From positions 62,001 to 126,000 of the forward strand of contig JBBATH010000009.1 of assembly GCA_040398845.1 (NCBI GenBank): a DNA stretch of 64,000 nucleotides. The letters run 5' to 3'. The notes beneath the pieces are model-generated. The model was not told where the DNA came from. It saw only the letters and a list, made by a program, of their open reading frames with translations, and searched no databases. This document shows positions 53,701-62,549 of this stretch, in pieces. The stretch comes from WLND01 sp040398845. GTDB taxonomy: Bacteria > Actinomycetota > Actinomycetes > S36-B12. The position numbers were made by a program, and so were the translations under genes. Within the stretch, counting starts at the first letter, position 1. Each line of letters opens with the position of its first letter.

Positions 53701-54822
53701 ATGATCGCTGCGTCTCCCCGCCTCACTCCCCCGATCGAACCCATGCTTGCTCAGCCGTTGCCGAAGGCGGTCCTTGAGTCACTGCGCGACGTGGCCTTCG
53801 AGCCGAAGTGGGATGGCTTCCGGTGCTTGCTATTTCGGACAAACACCGGCGTCATCCTCCAAGGGCGCGGTCGATCGCGTATCGCCGGAGAGTCCTATGT
53901 TGACCTCGCGTATGCGTTTCCCGAGATCGTCGCAGCCGCGCTCACGCAGTTGCCTGAGGGCATCGTGCTCGACGCGGAGATCGTGGTCATCCGCGGTTCG
54001 CGATTGGACTTCGCGGCGCTGTCCACCCGGTTTCGGCCGCGCTCGGAGGAGGGAGGTCCCTCCATCATTCGCCTCTCGGCTGACATACCCGCGAGCCTGC
54101 TCGCCTTTGACCTGCTTGCCAATCCTGATTCCCTCATCTCGTGTCCCTTCAACGAGCGGCGCGTCGCCCTGGAATCGCTGTCGCGCAGCTGGTCTGCGCC
54201 ACTCCTTCTCACCCCGAGCACGACCGACCCAGTCATCGCCGCCCTGTGGTTCACCCAGTACGAGTCATCGGGCATCGATGGCCTCATCGTGAAGCCCCTT
54301 GGCGCTTCGTACATGCCGGGCAAACGCTCGCAAGGGAAGGTCAAGCATGCCCGAACGCTAGACGCCGTCGTGGCCGGCTGGAGGCCGCAGGTGGCCAAGG
54401 ACGGAAACACAGTCGTCGGCTCGCTCCTGCTCGGCCTGCACGACTCCAGCGGACGGCTGCACTACGTTGGCGGAACGTCGGCATTCACCGCGTCGATGCG
54501 CGCGGACCTCGTCGACCTGCTCACCCCACATGCGGTGGCCGAGGGCCAAGGCCATCCGTGGGTAGGCGTCGAGAACGTGCGCGTGCCAGGGGGAGCAAGC
54601 CGGTGGAGCAAGGGCAAGGATTGGCGCCCCTTGACTCCCTCACTCGTCGTCGAGGTGACCTACGACCAGATGGAAGCCGATCGATTCCGGCACACTGCAG
54701 GGTTTATCCGTTGGCGTCCCGATCGTGATGCTTCCTCGTGCACCTTTGAGCAGGTTGCGTTGATGGAGCTTTCGAGTATCGAGGATCTTCTTCGCACTTC
54801 GGGGGTCAACTTGGGCTCGTGA
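53701..54822 (+). CDS. ligC: ATP-dependent DNA ligase, LigC-like
   Basis: 373 aa. The adenylated lysine is K36 in EPKWDGFR; other nucleotidyltransferase motifs follow: GRGRSRIAGES (motif Ia/III region), DAEIVV, LAFDLLA and SGIDGLIVKPLG (motif IV), then GKVKHART (motif V) and an OB-fold C-terminus. Length and order match LigC-type ligases involved in alternative end joining or base-excision repair. Convergent with the LigD-type polymerase gene, ten bases apart. No Ku gene in the window. Confidence 0.9.
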   Translation: MIAASPRLTPPIEPMLAQPLPKAVLESLRDVAFEPKWDGFRCLLFRTNTGVILQGRGRSRIAGESYVDLAYAFPEIVAAALTQLPEGIVLDAEIVVIRGSRLDFAALSTRFRPRSEEGGPSIIRLSADIPASLLAFDLLANPDSLISCPFNERRVALESLSRSWSAPLLLTPSTTDPVIAALWFTQYESSGIDGLIVKPLGASYMPGKRSQGKVKHARTLDAVVAGWRPQVAKDGNTVVGSLLLGLHDSSGRLHYVGGTSAFTASMRADLVDLLTPHAVAEGQGHPWVGVENVRVPGGASRWSKGKDWRPLTPSLVVEVTYDQMEADRFRHTAGFIRWRPDRDASSCTFEQVALMELSSIEDLLRTSGVNLGS

Positions 54823-54832
54823 GCACAGCGCA

Positions 54833-55849
54833 TCAAGCCTGCCGTTTTCGGCTCGGTTGCACCCGCGGGGGCTCCCCCGGCATCTTGGGGAAGTCCGGCG
54901 GGTAAGGCAGCTCTGGCAGTCCCTTCGAAGAGTCCCGATTCCACGCCTCCAGCGCCGGCGAGAGGTCAACGGCTCGCTCTGCCATCCCAGACCATGGGTC
55001 CATCCAGGATCCGCTGGCCACCATCGCGCCCACGGTCGCGATGGTGAAGTCGAGAGGTGAGCAGGCGGCCAGCTCAGGCCAGTCGACCGGCATCGAGACT
55101 GTCGCGTGGACGTTGGCCCTGATGGAGAAGGCCGATGCCATCGTGCGGTCCTGCGCATTCTGGTTGTAGTCGATGAACACGCGCGGCCCTCGCTCCTCCT
55201 TCCACCACGACATGGTCACGAGCTCCGGATTCCGTCGCTCAATCTCACGGCCGATCGCGATAGCCGCGTGCCGCACCTCAACGAAGGAATACTTCGGGAA
55301 GATCGGGACGTAAACGTGGACACCCCTCCCGCCGCTCGTCTTCACATAAGACGGCCATGACCACGAGTCGAGCACCTCACGGGCGATGCCTGCGGCGCGA
55401 ACCGCGTCGGCGAAAGCGGTGCCAGGTGCCGGATCGAAGTCGAGTCGGAGTTGATCCGGTAGATCCGTTGCTGGTGCCGCGCTGGGCCACGGGTGAAAGG
55501 TCACGGTGCTCATCTGCGCTGCCCAGACAATGACCGCCGGAGAAGTCGGCATGATGAGGTGTCCGAAACGCCCGCTCGGAAAGCGAACATCGCAGCCCTG
55601 TACGAACGACGGGACGCTCTTGGGCATGTGCTTCTGATAGAAGGATTGGCCCCCATCAACGAACCCGTCCGGCCAGCGTTCGAGCGCTGTTGGGCGGTTG
55701 CGTAGGTGCTCGATCATCCGATCGCCGACGGAGAGGTAGTAGAGGGCGACATCGCGTTTGCTCACCCCTGGAAAGAACGGCTTGTCAGGGCTCGTCACCC
55801 GGATCACCTGTCCGTCGACTGTGAAATGAAGGGGACTTCCATTCGCCAT
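54833..55849 (-). CDS. LigD-type polymerase/primase domain protein (PolDom)
   Basis: Stand-alone archaeo-eukaryotic primase-like polymerase, 338 aa from ATG 55849 (MANGSPLHFTVDG). Key sites: the metal-binding pair in RLDFDPAPGT (about 125-135), KTSGGRGVHVYVPI (nucleotide and phosphate binding) and VFIDYNQN with RTMASAFSIRA. Such enzymes add NTPs/dNTPs at breaks or gaps in NHEJ or repair. Here the domain is separate from the ligase, encoded convergently, as with mycobacterial PolD1/LigC arrangements. An upstream in-frame GTG region gives a non-conserved extension. Confidence 0.9.
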   Translation of the reverse strand: MANGSPLHFTVDGQVIRVTSPDKPFFPGVSKRDVALYYLSVGDRMIEHLRNRPTALERWPDGFVDGGQSFYQKHMPKSVPSFVQGCDVRFPSGRFGHLIMPTSPAVIVWAAQMSTVTFHPWPSAAPATDLPDQLRLDFDPAPGTAFADAVRAAGIAREVLDSWSWPSYVKTSGGRGVHVYVPIFPKYSFVEVRHAAIAIGREIERRNPELVTMSWWKEERGPRVFIDYNQNAQDRTMASAFSIRANVHATVSMPVDWPELAACSPLDFTIATVGAMVASGSWMDPWSGMAERAVDLSPALEAWNRDSSKGLPELPYPPDFPKMPGEPPRVQPSRKRQA

Positions 55850-55905
55850 CACGGCACCGTACCCCCATCGGCGCCCGGCCACATCTCCCGCGCCTGCTCG
55901 GCGAG

Positions 55906-55911
55906 TAAGGT
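55906..55911 (+). promoter_or_regulatory. -10 box TAAGGT for a leaderless small membrane protein gene
   Basis: TAAGGT matches TANNNT and ends six bases before GTG 55918, with no ribosome site between. Confidence 0.5.
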
Positions 55912-55917
55912 CCACCT

Positions 55918-56211
55918 GTGAATACCGCCGTCGTGACCTTCATCGTCTTCGCCATCGTCCTCGCCATGTTCGGAACCCTTTTCGTCGCGCTTGGGCTGTC
56001 CAACGAGCGTGCCTACTGGTCCCAGCGCGATACCCAGGGGGATCCCCGCCGAGACGCAACGAAGTTCCGGGCCATCGTGAAGCAGACGTGGCACTTTGCT
56101 GCAGGCGAGTACCGGGCCCCACTGCGCGTAGCGGCGATCGGGGTGCTCCTGTGGTGGGCGGCCGTCGCCTGCCTCGTCATCGGACTCATCATCAAGGTCA
56201 CATCGACGTAA
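55918..56211 (+). CDS. Small two-span membrane protein, function unknown
   Basis: 97 aa. Hydrophobic segments at about 5-27 (VVTFIVFAIVLAMFGTLFVAL) and 72-92 (VAAIGVLLWWAAVACLVIGL) surround a polar loop (NERAYWSQRDTQGDPRRDATKFR). GTG start divergent from the LigD-type polymerase gene (68 bases between starts). I do not recognise the family; base use and third-position GC bias resemble neighbouring genes. Confidence 0.6.
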   Translation: MNTAVVTFIVFAIVLAMFGTLFVALGLSNERAYWSQRDTQGDPRRDATKFRAIVKQTWHFAAGEYRAPLRVAAIGVLLWWAAVACLVIGLIIKVTST

Positions 56212-56217
56212 CGACGA

Positions 56218-56249
56218 TGGCCGGCTCACGATGTTTCGTGAACCGGCCA
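56218..56249. terminator. Hairpin between the small membrane gene and tRNA-Pro
   Basis: TGGCCGG-C-TCACGA loops via TGTT to TCGTGA-A-CCGGCCA: 13 pairs with one mismatch. Could end both the plus-strand gene and the minus-strand tRNA; lacks a clear U-tract. Confidence 0.6.
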
Positions 56250-56261
56250 CCACTTGCTGTG

Positions 56262-56335
56262 TCGGGCTGACAGGACTTGAACCTGCGACCTTCCGGCCCC
56301 CAGCCGGACGCGCTACCAAACTGCGCCACAGCCCG
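56262..56335 (-). tRNA. tRNA-Pro (anticodon GGG)
   Basis: 74 nt: acceptor CGGGCTG/CAGCCCG, anticodon stem TCCGG/CCGGA with loop CTGGGGG, T-arm GCAGGTTCAAGTCCTGT. Discriminator A; no encoded CCA. Confidence 0.95.
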
Positions 56336-56396
56336 ATACTTCACCGACGCTCACTCGTGAGCGGTCACACTCTATCTCAGGGCTTCACCTCATTCG

Positions 56397-57920
56397 TCAG
56401 CGCCGGGAGCGCTTCTCACGAACCCGCATCACGATGCGAATTGGCGTCCCGGTGAATTCAAACTCTTCCCGGAGCCGCCGCTCAATGAACCGCCGGTAGC
56501 CAGCCTCAAGGAAGCCGCTCGTGAAGAGCGCGAATGTCGGCGGCCCGACGGACACCTGGGCTCCAAAGAGGATTCGAGGTTGCTTGCCACCGCGAAGCGG
56601 ATGTGGATTTGCCTGGGCGAGCTCGCCCAGAAACTGGTTAAGGCGGCCGGTCGGAATTCGGGTCTCCCACGAGGCGAGGGCGACATCGAGAGCGGTCGGC
56701 AGTTTATCGACGTGACGCTTCGTCTTCGCCGAGATGTTCACGCGTGGCGCCCACGGCACCTGCACGAGGTCTCGGTCGATTTCTCTTTCGAGGTAGTGCC
56801 GTCGCTCTTCGTCTGTGAGGTCCCACTTGTTGTAGGCGAGGACCAGTGAGCGTCCGGATTCGATGACCATCGAGATGATGCGCACGTCCTGCTCACTCAG
56901 CGGCTCATGGGCATCGACCAGCACAATGGCGACTTCGGCACGGTCGAGGGCGGCCTGTGTGCGCAGCGTCGCGTAGTACTCATGCCCGCTTGCCTCCTTT
57001 GCCCGGCGACGGATGCCGGCAGTGTCGACGAACCACCAGAACCGGTCACCGAGTTTCACAAGCTCATCGACCGGATCGACGGTCGTGCCCGCGACGGAGT
57101 CGACGACCACTCGCTCTGATCCGGCGAGCGCATTGAGAAGCGAGGACTTCCCGACATTGGGTTTCCCGAGGAGCGCGACTCGACGGGGCCCGCCGGCCCG
57201 AGAGGTGCCATGGCCTTCCGCTGGAAGCATTTCAACGATTTTGTCGAGCAGATCGCCCGAGCCTCGGCCATGCAAGGCCGAGACCGTGTGCGGCTCGCCG
57301 AGACCCATCGACCAGAGCGACGCAGCCTGAATCTCCGTGGCGGCGTCATCTGCCTTGTTCGCCACAAGGAGGACAGGCTTGTTCGCGCGGCGCAGGACCT
57401 TCACGACCGCCTCGTCGGTATCGGTCGCACCGACACTTGCATCAACCACGAACATGACAGCGTCGGCGTCGTTGATGGCACGTTCTGCTTGAGCAGCGAT
57501 CTGCGCCGCCATGCCCCGCGCCTTGCGCTCCCAGCCCCCCGTGTCGATGAGCATGAATCGCTTACCGTTCCACTCACCCTCATAGGTGACCCTGTCGCGG
57601 GTGACTCCCGGCACATCTTCGACAACCGCTTCGCGGCGCCCGATGATTCGGTTAACGAGGGTGGATTTCCCAACGTTCGGTCGGCCGACAACTGCAAGGA
57701 CTGGCAGCCCGGCCTCACCGCCCCGTTCGAGTTCTACGAGCTCAGCGTCGAAATCACCGAACTCAGCTCGAGCCGCCGCTAGGGCGAACTCCAAGACATG
57801 ATCATCAGCCTCGTCTGAATCGGCCTCACTCGAGTCCGAGGACTCAGGTAACGCGGCAACCTGAACAAGACCATCAACATCGAATTCTTCCCCATCCATG
57901 GGGATCCAATTATCACTCAC
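56397..57920 (-). CDS. der: Ribosome-associated GTPase Der (EngA)
   Basis: Tandem-GTPase for 50S assembly, 507 aa. G1 motifs GRPNVGKS (79-86) and GKPNVGKS (about 255), each followed by DTGGW/DTAGIRRR and NKAD/NKWD, then a KH-like C-terminal domain ending KRSRR. Residues 1-70 are a strongly acidic extension (Asp/Glu/Ser-rich), common in actinobacterial Der. GTG 57920 is chosen: GAGGAG lies six bases upstream; an earlier GTG (57938) overlaps that ribosome site. Confidence 0.96.
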   Translation of the reverse strand: MSDNWIPMDGEEFDVDGLVQVAALPESSDSSEADSDEADDHVLEFALAAARAEFGDFDAELVELERGGEAGLPVLAVVGRPNVGKSTLVNRIIGRREAVVEDVPGVTRDRVTYEGEWNGKRFMLIDTGGWERKARGMAAQIAAQAERAINDADAVMFVVDASVGATDTDEAVVKVLRRANKPVLLVANKADDAATEIQAASLWSMGLGEPHTVSALHGRGSGDLLDKIVEMLPAEGHGTSRAGGPRRVALLGKPNVGKSSLLNALAGSERVVVDSVAGTTVDPVDELVKLGDRFWWFVDTAGIRRRAKEASGHEYYATLRTQAALDRAEVAIVLVDAHEPLSEQDVRIISMVIESGRSLVLAYNKWDLTDEERRHYLEREIDRDLVQVPWAPRVNISAKTKRHVDKLPTALDVALASWETRIPTGRLNQFLGELAQANPHPLRGGKQPRILFGAQVSVGPPTFALFTSGFLEAGYRRFIERRLREEFEFTGTPIRIVMRVREKRSRR

Positions 57921-58046
57921 GTCGTGCTCCTCTTTCACTCTTCACCCACCGCTTTGGCGGCCTCGAGGATTACGAGGACAACAGGTGCACTGTTGGTGCG
58001 TCGCAAGTATCCCACTCCGGGACGTCGGCGCTGAACCGTGCGAGCG

Positions 58047-58727
58047 TTAGCTTTGGATCAGCCCACACACGTGATCAACAACCTGTTCTAGGCTCATCTC
58101 GGACGTGTCGACGATCACGGCATCGGCCGCTTGGATCATCGGTGAGGCTGCCCTTGAGGAATCAAATGCATCTCTCTTGCGGAGCGCCTCCCCGGTTTCG
58201 GTGATCGACGTCTCAGCAACTGCCTCGCCACCGGATTCCTCTCGCGCGCGCCGTACGGCTCGTACTGCCGGATCAGCGGTCAAGAAGACCTTAAGATCTG
58301 CTGTCGGAAGCACGACCGACCCGATGTCGCGTCCCTCAACGACGATGCCTTCGTCTGCTAGCCCGGCATCTCGCGCACGATCCCGCTGAAGCGCGACCAG
58401 TCGATCACGCACGGCCGGAACAGCGCTCACGGCGCTCACTGCACCGGTGACCTCGGGCGTTCGAATCGGTTCGGAGACGTCGTTGCCATCGACCTCGATT
58501 TGGGGCGAGCTCGGATCGGTGCCGCTGACGATCAAGGGGGTGGCTGCAAACGCCGAGACACGGGGCTCATCAAGGGGGTCAATGCCTGCTCGGAGCACGG
58601 CCCAGGTCATGGCACGATACAAGGCCCCAGTGTCGAGGTACTGGTAGCCAAGGCGCTGGGCCACTCCGCGGCAAACCGAGGACTTGCCAGAACCGGCCGG
58701 ACCATCGACTGCCACGACCCTTGTCAT
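58047..58727 (-). CDS. cmk: Cytidylate kinase
   Basis: CMP/dCMP kinase, 226 aa. P-loop GPAGSGKSS at 9-17, YLDTGALYRAMTW, VVEGRDIGSVVLP and the R-rich lid ADPAVRAVRRAREE. ATG 58727 lies at the end of a 17-bp tandem duplication that repeats the start codon (58744, 58761); the earlier ATGs open 6-codon micro-ORFs, not the cmk frame. tyrA ends 44 bases upstream. cmk-der is a conserved pair. Confidence 0.96.
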   Translation of the reverse strand: MTRVVAVDGPAGSGKSSVCRGVAQRLGYQYLDTGALYRAMTWAVLRAGIDPLDEPRVSAFAATPLIVSGTDPSSPQIEVDGNDVSEPIRTPEVTGAVSAVSAVPAVRDRLVALQRDRARDAGLADEGIVVEGRDIGSVVLPTADLKVFLTADPAVRAVRRAREESGGEAVAETSITETGEALRKRDAFDSSRAASPMIQAADAVIVDTSEMSLEQVVDHVCGLIQS

Positions 58728-58761
58728 GCCGTCACGCTCTTCATGCCGTCACGCTCTTCAT
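58725..58761 (-). repeat. 17-bp tandem duplication spanning the cmk start codon
   Basis: CATGCCGTCACGCTCTT occurs at 58725-58741 and 58742-58758, then CAT. On the minus strand each copy encodes ATG AAG AGC GTG ACG GCA TGA, whose stop overlaps the next ATG (ATGA): two identical MKSVTA micro-ORFs lead into cmk. Confidence 0.9.
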
Positions 58762-58771
58762 AAACAGGAGC

Positions 58772-59872
58772 CTAGTCGCGGACGTCGAAGCCACGGGAAC
58801 GTAAGGCCTCCTCGAGCGTCGTAACAGAGTCCGGCTGAACCGAGAGCTCCACGAGGCCGCTCTGCTTGCCGAGAACGTGCTCGATCCGGACATCCTCAAG
58901 GTTCACAGTTGTCTCCCCCACTGCCGTGAAAAGTCGGCCGAGCTCGCCGGGGCGGTCTGCGAGCATCACGGCTACCTCTAGGTACGTCGAGGGCGATGCG
59001 CCATGCTTTCCTGGGATGCGCCCTCGGCCGATAGCCCCTCGCTGCAATTCCTCGGTGACGACGTCGATGCTTGCAGGCTCACCCGTCGCCACTGCCCGCA
59101 GGGCACGTGCCGCCCGTTGCAGGTCGTAGATAACCCCGTCAAGAACATCTGCCACCGGCGCGGCATTCACGCCGAGAATGTCGGTCCACAGCGCGCTCTG
59201 GGAGCCCGCGATCCGGGTCATGTCACGCAGGCCCTGCCCTGCCACTTGGACATAGGCGGCATCCGCGTCGACGAGTTGGGCTGCCAGCACACTGGAGAGC
59301 AGTTGCGGTGCATGCGAGACAAGGGCCACTGCACGGTCATGCTCGGCCGCACTCAGCTCGATCGGGTACGCACCGCACGTCGTCGCAAGCTGGTGAGCAG
59401 CCCGCTGATGCTCGGGCCGAGTCATCTCCGTTGGCGTGATGATCCACAATCGATCGTCGAGGAGATCCGGACGCGCGGATGCCGCACCAGACACCTCACG
59501 CCCCGCCATCGGGTGGCCGCCGACAAGTCGCCCTGGATCTGCACCGAGGTCACATGCCTCAGCAAGCACGCGCTCCTTCACCGAGGTGACATCCGTGATT
59601 GTGGCAAACGGAAAGGCAACCGATGCTCTCGCAAGCACTTGCGCCGCATGTCGTGGAGGGACAGCCACCACGACGAGCGCTGGCTCGGCTTCGGAGCCCG
59701 CGATGGTGCCCGCACCCATCGCCACAGCGACCTGTACCTGCTCAGAATCGAGATCCTCTAGGAGAACTTCGACGCCTGCCCTTCTCAGCGACAGGGCGAT
59801 TGAGGTACCGATGAGGCCCGTGCCTATGATAAGGACCGGGCCGATGACTGCGACCGAGCGGTCCGGGTTCAC
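58772..59872 (-). CDS. tyrA: Prephenate dehydrogenase with ACT domain
   Basis: NAD-dependent oxidative decarboxylation of prephenate to 4-hydroxyphenylpyruvate. GTG 59872 gives 366 aa: Rossmann GTGLIG (17-22), DVTSVKERV, catalytic His in VGGHPMAGRE, SHAPQLLSSVLA helices, and a C-terminal ACT domain (MLADRPGELGRLFTAVG) for likely tyrosine feedback. It starts ten bases after aroH, and both draw on chorismate. An arogenate specificity is possible. Confidence 0.93.
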   Translation of the reverse strand: MNPDRSVAVIGPVLIIGTGLIGTSIALSLRRAGVEVLLEDLDSEQVQVAVAMGAGTIAGSEAEPALVVVAVPPRHAAQVLARASVAFPFATITDVTSVKERVLAEACDLGADPGRLVGGHPMAGREVSGAASARPDLLDDRLWIITPTEMTRPEHQRAAHQLATTCGAYPIELSAAEHDRAVALVSHAPQLLSSVLAAQLVDADAAYVQVAGQGLRDMTRIAGSQSALWTDILGVNAAPVADVLDGVIYDLQRAARALRAVATGEPASIDVVTEELQRGAIGRGRIPGKHGASPSTYLEVAVMLADRPGELGRLFTAVGETTVNLEDVRIEHVLGKQSGLVELSVQPDSVTTLEEALRSRGFDVRD

Positions 59873-59882
59873 GCGTGCCGGT

Positions 59883-60239
59883 TCACGTGTGCAGGTCCGC
59901 CCGGAGGACCTCTGCACCGCGCAGGTAGACGTGCTGGATTCCGGAACGCGGCTTCTCCGTGTTCGCGTGGATGAGGATCCTCACCACCCGTTCGAGCGCA
60001 CCTTCGACCCCGATTTCTTGGGCACAGAGCAGCGGCACTTCAGCGAATCCAACTGCACGTGCCCCTGCGGCAGGAAACGCCGAGGTGAGGTCCGGAGTCG
60101 AGGTGAGGACAACGCTCACGACATCGTCGGTGGTCAACCCGTTGCGCTCGAGCATCACCGTGAGCAGTTCGCCAACGACCTCACGCATTTCGGCAGGGTC
60201 GTCGGCAATCAGGCATACCGCTCCACGAATGGCTCGCAT
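59883..60239 (-). CDS. aroH: Chorismate mutase, AroH class
   Basis: Monofunctional trimeric chorismate mutase of the Bacillus AroH fold, 118 aa. Visible: MRAIRGAVCL at the N-terminus, ELLTVMLERNGL, VVSVVLTSTPDLTSAFPAAGAR, and VRILIHANTEKPRSGIQHVYLRGA containing the active-site Arg and Tyr. Nine bases after rluB and ten before tyrA, so the two tyrosine/phenylalanine branch genes are adjacent. Confidence 0.95.
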   Translation of the reverse strand: MRAIRGAVCLIADDPAEMREVVGELLTVMLERNGLTTDDVVSVVLTSTPDLTSAFPAAGARAVGFAEVPLLCAQEIGVEGALERVVRILIHANTEKPRSGIQHVYLRGAEVLRADLHT

Positions 60240-60248
60240 GCCGGGAGT

Positions 60249-60998
60249 TTACAGACCCGCTTCGGTATAGAGCGCACGCAGTTCCGGCCCCTCAATCGTG
60301 CGCAGCCGGCCCGGCCGCTGCTGATCGAGGCGAACGGGGCCGATGCGCGTGCGGACCAGGTCCTGCACCGGATAGCCGACATGGTCGAACATGCGCCTGA
60401 CGATTCGGTTTCGGCCCTCGTGAATAACGACCTCGACCATCGTTCGATCGGCAGCCTGCTGAATGATCCGAGCGCTGTTGCATTCGACGATGCCGTCCTC
60501 CAACGCGGCCCCCTCACGAAGGGTCCTCAGGGCATCCTTCGTGAACTGGCCGCGGACGGTAGCGACGTACGTCTTGAGAATCTCGTGTGATGGATGCGCG
60601 AGACGGTTCGCGAGCTCACCATCATTGGTGAGGATGAGCAGCCCCTCTGTGTCGGCATCCAGCCGGCCAACGTGGAACAGTCGCTCGGGCCGATCTTGGA
60701 CGTAGTCGCCGACGCACGCCCTTCCGCGATCATCGATCATCGTCGACACGACACCCCGTGGCTTATTGAACGCGACCACAGTGATGTCGGGGACCGTCGG
60801 CACTCGCAGGCCATCAACGCGAACGACGGCCGTGAGCGGGTCAATTCGCATGCCCTGCTCGGAAACGATCGTGCCGTCTACTTCGACTCGCCCCTGTTCG
60901 ATGAATTGTTCGCACCTGCGGCGGCTCCCGATGCCTGCCAGGGCAAGCACCTTCTGTAGTCGAACCCCCTCGTCGGCTGTCACGATGCGCTCACTCAA
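60249..60998 (-). CDS. rluB: 23S rRNA pseudouridine synthase (RluB/RsuA family)
   Basis: 249 aa. N-terminal S4 domain (about 12-60: VRLQKVLALAGIGSRRRCEQFI) and catalytic domain with D114 in GRLDADTEGLLILTNDG, plus HEGRNRIVRRMFDHVGYPV. Family members modify 23S (RluB) or 16S (RsuA) rRNA; the scpB-rluB-cmk-der context is the usual one for RluB-type enzymes. Its start overlaps the scpB stop by four bases. Confidence 0.93.
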   Translation of the reverse strand: MSERIVTADEGVRLQKVLALAGIGSRRRCEQFIEQGRVEVDGTIVSEQGMRIDPLTAVVRVDGLRVPTVPDITVVAFNKPRGVVSTMIDDRGRACVGDYVQDRPERLFHVGRLDADTEGLLILTNDGELANRLAHPSHEILKTYVATVRGQFTKDALRTLREGAALEDGIVECNSARIIQQAADRTMVEVVIHEGRNRIVRRMFDHVGYPVQDLVRTRIGPVRLDQQRPGRLRTIEGPELRALYTEAGL

Positions 60999-61621
60999 TC
61001 GCCGATGGCGACGGAGTCGAGGACGTCATCGAGCTCAGCGAGACTCGGAAGGTGATCGGCGAGGGGTGGAAGATCATTGAGGGAAGACGCCCCGATTCGC
61101 TCGAGAAAGTGCGAGGTGGTGCGGTAGAGGATGGAATGGGATTCGTCCTCATGCCCTGCCTCCTCGATGAGACCGCGGGCCACGAGTGTCCGGATCACGC
61201 CGTCGACATTCACGCCTCTCACTGCACTGATGCGACCGCGGGAGATCGGCTGACGATAGGCAATGACCGCAAGTGTTTCGAGCGACGCCTGAGTCAGGCG
61301 TGCCTGCTGGCCATCAAGCACCCAGCGCTCGACGAGAGGCGAGCAATCGGCCCTCGTGTAGTAGCGCCAGCCGCCGGCAATCTCGCGTAGGTCGAATCCA
61401 CGCCCTTGATCGGAGTACTCCTCGCACAGCGTTCTAACAGTGGCCTCGACCTCGTCGATCGGACATCTCGTCGCCTGTGCGAGGGCGAGGGTCGTCAATG
61501 GCTCGTCCGCGAGGAGGAGGAGTGCCTCGATGGCTGCGGCAAGGCTCGGCGCGCCGAGCGAGTCCATCGCCTCGTCCTCCTCTGTCAGGAATGCACCGTC
61601 GTCCACCAGTTCCTCACTCAA
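60995..61621 (-). CDS. scpB: Segregation and condensation protein B
   Basis: Winged-helix kite subunit of SMC-ScpAB, 208 aa. TTG 61621 is chosen: AGGAG lies six to seven bases upstream and it overlaps scpA by eight bases; upstream ATGs (61651, 61648) would add ten residues. Features: SLAAAIEALLLLADEPL, FDLREIAGGWRYYTR, QASLETLAVIAYRQPISRGRI and VRGVNVDGVIRTL, the ScpB double winged helix. Confidence 0.94.
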   Translation of the reverse strand: MSEELVDDGAFLTEEDEAMDSLGAPSLAAAIEALLLLADEPLTTLALAQATRCPIDEVEATVRTLCEEYSDQGRGFDLREIAGGWRYYTRADCSPLVERWVLDGQQARLTQASLETLAVIAYRQPISRGRISAVRGVNVDGVIRTLVARGLIEEAGHEDESHSILYRTTSHFLERIGASSLNDLPPLADHLPSLAELDDVLDSVAIGD

Positions 61622-62549
61622 TGTGGCTCTCCTGCTCTCGTTCTCCATCATCTGCTTCCGGGGTCACACGCTCGTCGTCCGTGTCCGTGTCTGCATCTGT
61701 GTCAGCGAGGTAGTCATCGAACTCATCCATGACGACGACCTCGCCCTCCGCCCCGGCCATCCATCGGATGGTGAGGTCGCCGAGCGGCGTGATCTGCTCG
61801 AACGACACAACTGACTCGCGGTAGAGCTCGAGGAGCGCGAGGAACCGGCCGACGACGAGAAGCGTCGAGTCGCAATCTGCAATAAGTGCCCGAAAGGTTG
61901 AGGTGCCCTGTCGTCGAAGCCGCTCCACGATGATCGCCGCCTGTTCACGGACGCTCACCCGCTGGACATGAATATGTGAGATGGAAACCTCGTCGACGGG
62001 CTTTGGCGCAAGAGTCTTGGCAGCAAGCATCGCGAACTGCTCAAGGCCGATATCGATGAGGACCTCAGGTAGTAGCGCGGCGAACTGCGGCTCAAGCCCA
62101 ACAGTTCGAGGCAGGCACTTGTTGGCCGTGGTCATTCGGTCGGCCAGCAACGCGGCGACCTCCTTGTACGCACGGTATTGAAGAAGTCGCGCAAACAACA
62201 GGTCCCGAGCCTCGAGGAGGGCGAGGTCCTCCTCGTCCTCCACCTCGCCACTCGGCAGCAGCCGGGCAGCCTTGAGATCAAGGAGCGTTGCGGCAACGAC
62301 GAGGAACCCGCTCGCCTCGTCAAGATCCCAAGTGACGCCCTTGGCGCGAATGTAGCTAATGAACTCATCGGTGACCCGGTGGAGGGCGAGCTCAGTGACC
62401 TCCAGCTTGTGCTTGGAAATGAGTGACAGCAGGAGTTCAAACGGGCCTTCGAAGTCGCCGACATGAACGGAGAAGACTGATGGTTGCGCCGCCACCGCGC
62501 TTTCAGTCGCCGCGACCGCCTGATCGGCAGTGCCAGCAGGGGCGGTCAC
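61614..62549 (-). CDS. scpA: Segregation and condensation protein A
   Basis: Kleisin subunit bridging SMC heads, 311 aa. N-terminal block VHVGDFEGPFELLLSLI and KHKLEVTEL, middle AATLLDLKAARLLP, and C-terminal winged-helix segment VVGRFLALLELYRESVVSFEQ. The last 40 residues are an acidic Asp/Thr repeat tail (DADTDTDDE). Overlaps parA by ATGA and scpB by eight bases. Confidence 0.95.
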   Translation of the reverse strand: MTAPAGTADQAVAATESAVAAQPSVFSVHVGDFEGPFELLLSLISKHKLEVTELALHRVTDEFISYIRAKGVTWDLDEASGFLVVAATLLDLKAARLLPSGEVEDEEDLALLEARDLLFARLLQYRAYKEVAALLADRMTTANKCLPRTVGLEPQFAALLPEVLIDIGLEQFAMLAAKTLAPKPVDEVSISHIHVQRVSVREQAAIIVERLRRQGTSTFRALIADCDSTLLVVGRFLALLELYRESVVSFEQITPLGDLTIRWMAGAEGEVVVMDEFDDYLADTDADTDTDDERVTPEADDGEREQESHIE

